Assembly (NCBI RefSeq): GCF_012489685.1
Contig: NC_080043.1
Location: 10,837,223 to 10,901,222, forward strand
Length of the DNA: 64,000 nucleotides
Reading direction: 5' to 3'
Source of the DNA: Lotus japonicus
Taxonomy: Eukaryota; Streptophyta; Magnoliopsida; Fabales; Fabaceae
Shown one piece after another: positions 59,232 to 64,000 of the stretch. Position 1 is the stretch's first letter. Every line of letters begins with the position of its first letter. A program made the position numbers and the translations under genes. The notes under the pieces were generated by a model. That model saw only the letters and a program-made list of their open reading frames with translations, was not told the DNA's origin and searched no databases.

Positions 59232-60499
59232 CACCACTATACTCAATGGCAGCTTGTCCTCAAGCGTAAACTCAAGGTAGCTTGTCCTCAAGCACAAAAT
59301 AAATCACCCCTTCTTCAGCTGCTTAAGCTTTTCTAAACAAGATACTTCACTAAACAAAAGAAAGGTCAAATGCACACAACTAAAGATGAGAAGTCAGCAA
59401 GAGTAAGCAAGACTTCCAAGCAAGAGCTCATCAATTTCCTCACATATCAAGCACTTTTCTCATATTTTGGTGCTCTAACATACAAGCACAAAACTTCAGC
59501 CCTGGTAATCAATCAAATCAAAGTTAGTTGCAAAGTAGCAAGAATCAAGAAGAGACTAAAAATGGTTGTAACTTTGGCTAGGGTAAAGGTAGGGAAACCA
59601 AGAAAAAGGATAGATCAAAGGGCTCTCCAAACATGCTGGGGTGAGTGACTTCTTTATTCAACACAACCTGAGCAGAATGTTTAGACTTTAGGATTCCTTC
59701 CTTCTTTTCATATTTCCTTTTTCTTTTGTTTTTCAATTGTCAAGGCACTTGCCCTTCTTTTGACAATTCAGCTAGCTTTTTTTTTCTTTTCTTTGTTAGG
59801 AAGGAAGTCCTTTTATAATTTTACCTGCTCAAACAAAACCATAAGACACTCACCAACAACACAATTCACCATAGTTTGGGGGCCAAGAAAAATTATTCAA
59901 TTATAAGGCTCAACTTGGGCAACTAGGGAAAAAAAATGCAATTTCAGCAAAGTTCTGAGGCCAGAAAGAATTTCCTACCAAGTCTCTTCAAAGATTCAAG
60001 CGCTAAGCAACAACCAACATGTATTTCAAAACAGAGCTAAGTATGTGCAAGCATGTTAGGAATAAACTTTGAGACACTCAGCATTCCACAAAAACAATAG
60101 GGTGTTGAAGTGAAACACCCTTTCTTATGAACTCAAACAAGTAAGATCAAGCTACCTCACATTCCAATCACAATAGCGTGTACAAAGACCACAAGATAAA
60201 AACACGGAAGTATCATCAACTTTCAATAAGAAGCAGCTAAGTCAAAGCTGAAACCACTTAAGCAAGTTCAGCATAGCAGTAAGAAACCCAAGGATATTCA
60301 TACTGACTCGAAGGTAAAAAGAAAAACATGCAAAAGACTCAATGCACTAACTTCCTAAAAAGAAAAAGAAAACGATTTTTTTATAGAAGAACACAAAATT
60401 AAAGCAAACTCAAATTAAAGAAAAACAAACCTGGACTTGGGTTGCCTCCCAAGAAGCTCAATTTTTAAGTCTTTGATAGACTACCCCGGACTCAAAGTT

Positions 60500-61354
60500 C
60501 TAGCCGGGGTTTATAGCAAATTGCATTAGATCCTTTAGATCATGCAAATTTTGACACAACTGCATCATCATATTACCTGCATTTCCAGATATCATGGCAA
60601 CATAAATCAAATTAAAAATGGAGGGTTTAAGAAAATTCTCACTGATTTGGTTCCATTTTATTCTAAGAGACTTCCACCCTCTTGCTTGTTCCTTGCCATG
60701 CTTTCCATTGATCCATAACCACAGGTCCTTGATATTGATGCTAAGACTTGGAGTTTCCTCCTCATCTTTCTGAATTTTGTGTCCAAAAACAAAATCCTCT
60801 ATGGATACATCATGAACATCACCCCATTCAATCACATCTTCCATTTGCTCACCCATTGTATTTTCACTTTTTGTCTCAAGAACATTGGTGAAGTATACTT
60901 TTGGGGATTCTTCTTCACTCTGTGGCTCCTCACTTTTCTCCACAATGTCACTTTCATGGATAGTAAGTGATTGCTCTCCCTCCTTCAAAACTTGAGGGCT
61001 GAAATATTCTGGGACCCCTTCAGCTATGGTTTTGGCTATATGTTCCAACTGAGTCTCCAAATTCTTGATGGAAGCTTCTTGATTCCTTAAGCTGGCCCTG
61101 GTTTCATTCATGAAACTTTGCATGGTGAGTGCCAACTCTTCTATTTTCTCTTCTAAGCTCTCTTGATATTGAAGGGGTTGTTCTTGGTCAAATGGTTGAT
61201 GTTCAAACTCTCCATAGTATTGATGACTTGGTAGATCCCATGGATTGGAATTGTCATCACCTTCCCAAAAGATATCGGGGTGTCCTTCCCATCCTTGGTC
61301 ATAGTATTGGCATTGGTCATATCCATGGAAACCATTCAAATCAAAAGCATCCAT
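60500..61354 (-). CDS. Gag-like ORF of the LARD-like element
   Basis: ATG 61354 begins MDAFDLNGFHGYDQ, 119 bp after the primer site; stop near 60500; 284 residues. An N-terminal Asp/Gln/Tyr-rich segment is followed by a coiled coil (MQSFMNETRASLRNQEASIK, then NLETQLEHIAKTI), a motif seen in Athila-type gag proteins, and an acidic Glu/Ser-rich half. The usual gag core and zinc knuckle are missing, so it is a shortened or remodelled gag. It probably cannot form particles alone and would depend on a related autonomous element. Confidence 0.68.
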   Translation of the reverse strand: MDAFDLNGFHGYDQCQYYDQGWEGHPDIFWEGDDNSNPWDLPSHQYYGEFEHQPFDQEQPLQYQESLEEKIEELALTMQSFMNETRASLRNQEASIKNLETQLEHIAKTIAEGVPEYFSPQVLKEGEQSLTIHESDIVEKSEEPQSEEESPKVYFTNVLETKSENTMGEQMEDVIEWGDVHDVSIEDFVFGHKIQKDEEETPSLSINIKDLWLWINGKHGKEQARGWKSLRIKWNQISENFLKPSIFNLIYVAMISGNAGNMMMQLCQNLHDLKDLMQFAINPG

Positions 61355-61470
61355 TGAACCTTGTAAAAATCACTTTCACACAAACAGGTTAGTAGCACCG
61401 ATTCAATGAAGCAATGGTAAAGAATTTCCAAACAATAAAACTCAAGAATCAATCAACAAAACAAAACTAT

Positions 61471-61489
61471 CCCCGGCAACGGCGCCAAA
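61471..61489 (-). other. Primer-binding site of the LARD-like element
   Basis: On the - strand TTGGCGCCGTTGCCGGGGA begins a few bases after the 5' LTR. This is the sequence used by many plant Athila/Tat elements, commonly ascribed to tRNA-Asp. Confidence 0.85.
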
Positions 61490-61493
61490 AACT

Positions 61494-62952
61494 TGATAAC
61501 AATTCCGCAAGTGTATGGATTGATCGAAGTAATACAAAAGATTGTCGAACCACAGGGATAGTTGTTCATCAATTGCTTCTAAGAGTTTTGTGTTCAGAAT
61601 GTGAAAAAGAAAGCAATATAAGTTTGAGGGTTTGTTGTGTTTAACACACTTGTGATGAAGAGCAAGAATTATAATTCAGATAAAGAAGTACCCTGGGCAA
61701 AGCTCCACTTAGTCCAATTATGGTTCTCAAATCAAATTCTTATATGAAGTTCATAATCCTTATCCATGATGTTATAGCCTCTACATCTACTTGTTAATTC
61801 CTTAATCAAGTAAATCATTCAATTTCATTTGCCAAACCTAATGCCTTAGTGCCTAGTCAATTCAATTGAAGAATGAAGTTTATAAGTTCAGGCCAACACA
61901 ATAAGTTTCTACCCTTATTCCTAAGTGATAGCAAACAAATCAATCTAATCCCAAGTCCCTTAATCCTCACCAACTTCCGTTGTGCAAGAAGAAAGCAAAA
62001 CACTTGTGTGCACTCAAGAGAATATTGATTCAGAGAAAAGATACATGGAAAAGAAACTTTATTCATATAAGAAAATAAGAAGTTTAAACCATAATCAGAG
62101 CTAAGGTTCACTTCACCCAAAGTACAAAGAGAAACTAGCCAAGCATGGCTATGAAATTCATAATGCAAATTAAAAGAGCAAAAACCTGAATCAAGAGTGC
62201 CAAGAAGCCTCCCACAAGCTCCAAGAAACTAGAACTTAAGTTTTGCTCTGAAAATACCAAGCTCCTCAAAAGAAATAACAAAATCCCTATTTATAGAGTT
62301 TCCAGCGGTAATCCACGCATGTGCGGGGTCTCCACCACGCACATGCGTGGCCAATCTGTCAATTTTCAGCCTTTAAGTCTGTTCACCACGCATGTGCGGG
62401 GTCTCCACCACGCACATGCGTGGTCTTCACGTCCAGCCCTTTTCTTCTAACAGAATAGCCACGCATGTGCGTGGCCTAGGCGATGCACATGCGTGGTTCA
62501 TCAGATTCTTCTCCGAATTTTGTAACTCCTTCTTCAACTATCATCATGGCTCATTACTAGGTCTTCAATCAACATCATTAGCCATCAAAAACACCTGAAA
62601 CCTTCATAGAATCTCAACAAACCATCATTTCTCCAATCTAACTCATGGAAACACTCAATTAATCACAATAATTCAGAAATCATCCATTCAATTCATCAAA
62701 TAAAACTCCTATTATGCAATCAACTCTCATATACTCACAAGACTCTAAATCAAACCTGATCTTAGGACTTAAACCTCAATAAAAACTGATTAAAAGATCA
62801 TCTAAACAAATTAAAAACACCTAAACTACTGCAAATGCAAATATGAATTAACAAATGACTTAACTTGACTTAAGACTCAATAAAAGACTCAAAAAGGAAT
62901 AAGAAAGAAACAAGAAGGACTCGATAAACATAGAATAAACCTCGGGTCATCA
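61494..62952 (-). repeat. 5' LTR of the LARD-like element
   Basis: 1459 bp, collinear with 57773-59231 at an offset of 3721 bp. TATA box at 62287-62296; modules at 62313, 62386 and 62459. Confidence 0.93.
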
Positions 62953-62957
62953 ACTGG

Positions 62958-64000
62958 CATCAGTGTAGGATGTTTCAGATGAATGTAATCTGAAACATAA
63001 AATGAATTAGTAGAAATTTGAGACACCAAATTTAGCAACTGTATAAAGTAAGCCTTTGTTTCACACTTATGAAACAAAGCCAAATACATAACTGATATTA
63101 TTCAATACACATGAAAAGTAAACTGCTAATGAAGTTTAAATAGAGACAGAGGAAGAAATAAATCAAGGGCAGCAAAACTGTATAAGGAAGAAAAAAATTC
63201 TGCCTTTGAGATTGAGAGAGGAATAGAAAACAGCAATCCTTCTTTATAAAAAAAAAAAAAAAACTTGATGACCCACCTCTTCTTATTCCTGAGTCCTGAC
63301 AAATAAATAAGAAAGTGGATCCTCTATACAGAAGTTAATCGGTTTCAGTATTTCAACGGTATAGATCAACCAAGCCTTAAAAGGGTTACTATTACGTTAA
63401 GTTGATCGGTTACAGAGGATGACTCAAAAGCCATAACTGATCAAATGTATAAGGAAGAAGGCATGTGAAAGTTTAAGAATGAGATTATTAGAAATAAATT
63501 AAGTAACCAATTTATTTTCAAAGAAAAAGCAAAGACTCAATGCAGAACGAACTCTTGAAGAGTTGAATATTCCAGAATCTAATTTTTCTTTTTGGTCAGT
63601 TCCAGAATCTAATTCAAACACCAATCAATGTCTAATAATAGTGATTCTAAAGATTATGCAGACAGAAGATGAGTATAACAGATATAACAAATTTTTTGAC
63701 ATGATTAAATCATATTTTGTACACAAAAAATAATTAACTCAGCTTAAATTCAGAAGATGACTAAATGAGGTAGCCGATTTTCCACTCTCCACTACAAAAG
63801 GCCTAATTATTTAATATCCAGTATGCCAAGTGTAAAATGATATGTAGTCAAAATGAAGTTGACTCCTGAAATTCAGAATTAAATCACAAAACCTAATTAA
63901 ACACTTTGATTGTGAGCAAGCAGGTAAGCACTACAACTCAATCATATTTCAAATTTTCATAGCAACAAAGCGGAAAAAGCTATCAAAAGATATTCAGTGC
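62958..64000. other. Unannotated right flank
   Basis: No coding domain, RNA gene or paired repeat was recognised. A short A-run lies at 63249-63263. Confidence 0.4.

Larger units (their letters stand above)
57773..62952 (-). mobile_element. Non-autonomous LTR retrotransposon with Athila-type primer site (LARD-like)
   Basis: Two 1459-bp LTRs (57773-59231 and 61494-62952), both TGATAACA...GGGTCATCA on the + strand, flanked by the exact 5-bp TSD ACTGG (57768-57772 and 62953-62957). About a dozen differences (under 1%) separate the LTRs, so it is young. The 2262-bp interior has a primer site and one gag-like ORF but no protease, RT or integrase. Bases 59232-60499 are noncoding. The 3'-internal motif GCTTGAGGACAAGCTGCC (- strand, about 59251-59268) is typical just before the 3' LTR of Athila/Tat relatives. 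Confidence 0.95.

Overview
The window is nuclear plant DNA from a eudicot, most likely a legume. It shows transposon layering typical of legumes, including Tat-type Ty3 elements, an Athila-type primer site, MULEs whose ends carry GGCTTAA and TTTTGGTCC motifs, and Helitrons ending in a CCCGTGC/GCACGGG hairpin plus CTAG. The only intact host gene is a UGT85-type glycosyltransferase with the conserved single intron. No rRNA, tRNA or CRISPR array was seen. Species is not claimed.

Layout. Bases 733-22963 are a three-level nest, each level closed by a matching 5-bp target-site duplication (TSD). Element A (Tat-like, + strand, TSD ATCAA, 320-bp LTRs) carries a broken gag-protease and a decayed antisense ORF but no recognisable reverse transcriptase (RT) or integrase. 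Into it went C, a 3.9-kb solo LTR (TSD TTTCC). Into C went B, a 10.3-kb Tat element on the - strand (TSD ACATG) with apparently identical 280-bp LTRs, gag-protease-RT-dual RNase H-integrase, and an antisense ORF on the + strand with its own promoter-like region and a small intron. Bases 23000-31000 are AT-rich, with a Stowaway-like MITE, a hAT-like element (TSD CTTGAAAG/CTTCAAAG) and several Helitron ends, one with a decayed Pif1-type helicase. Bases 31045-38196 are a solo LTR (TSD GAGAA) split by a 4.6-kb Helitron. Bases 38.2-42 kb hold retroelement debris. Bases 42.8-48.6 kb are a cluster of terminal-inverted-repeat elements, two with 9-bp TSDs and two resembling Pack-MULEs.

The UGT85 gene occupies 48837-51216. 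It is followed by decayed Helitron helicase on the - strand, a 130-bp insertion flanked by 17-bp repeats, a pseudogene fragment of translation factor eIF2-gamma (- strand), and a LINE 3' end. Bases 57773-62952 are a complete non-autonomous LTR element (TSD ACTGG, 1459-bp LTRs, Athila-type primer site). Its LTR carries three inverted-repeat modules spaced exactly 73 bp apart, just upstream of its TATA box.

The most interesting system is the antisense gene carried by the Tat elements. In B it has two G-boxes, a TATA box, a start codon and a phase-1 intron. In A the homologous gene reads straight through the intron position. B has no visible LTR divergence, yet its gag-pol carries a frameshift and a stop codon, which suggests a defective copy mobilised by proteins supplied in trans.
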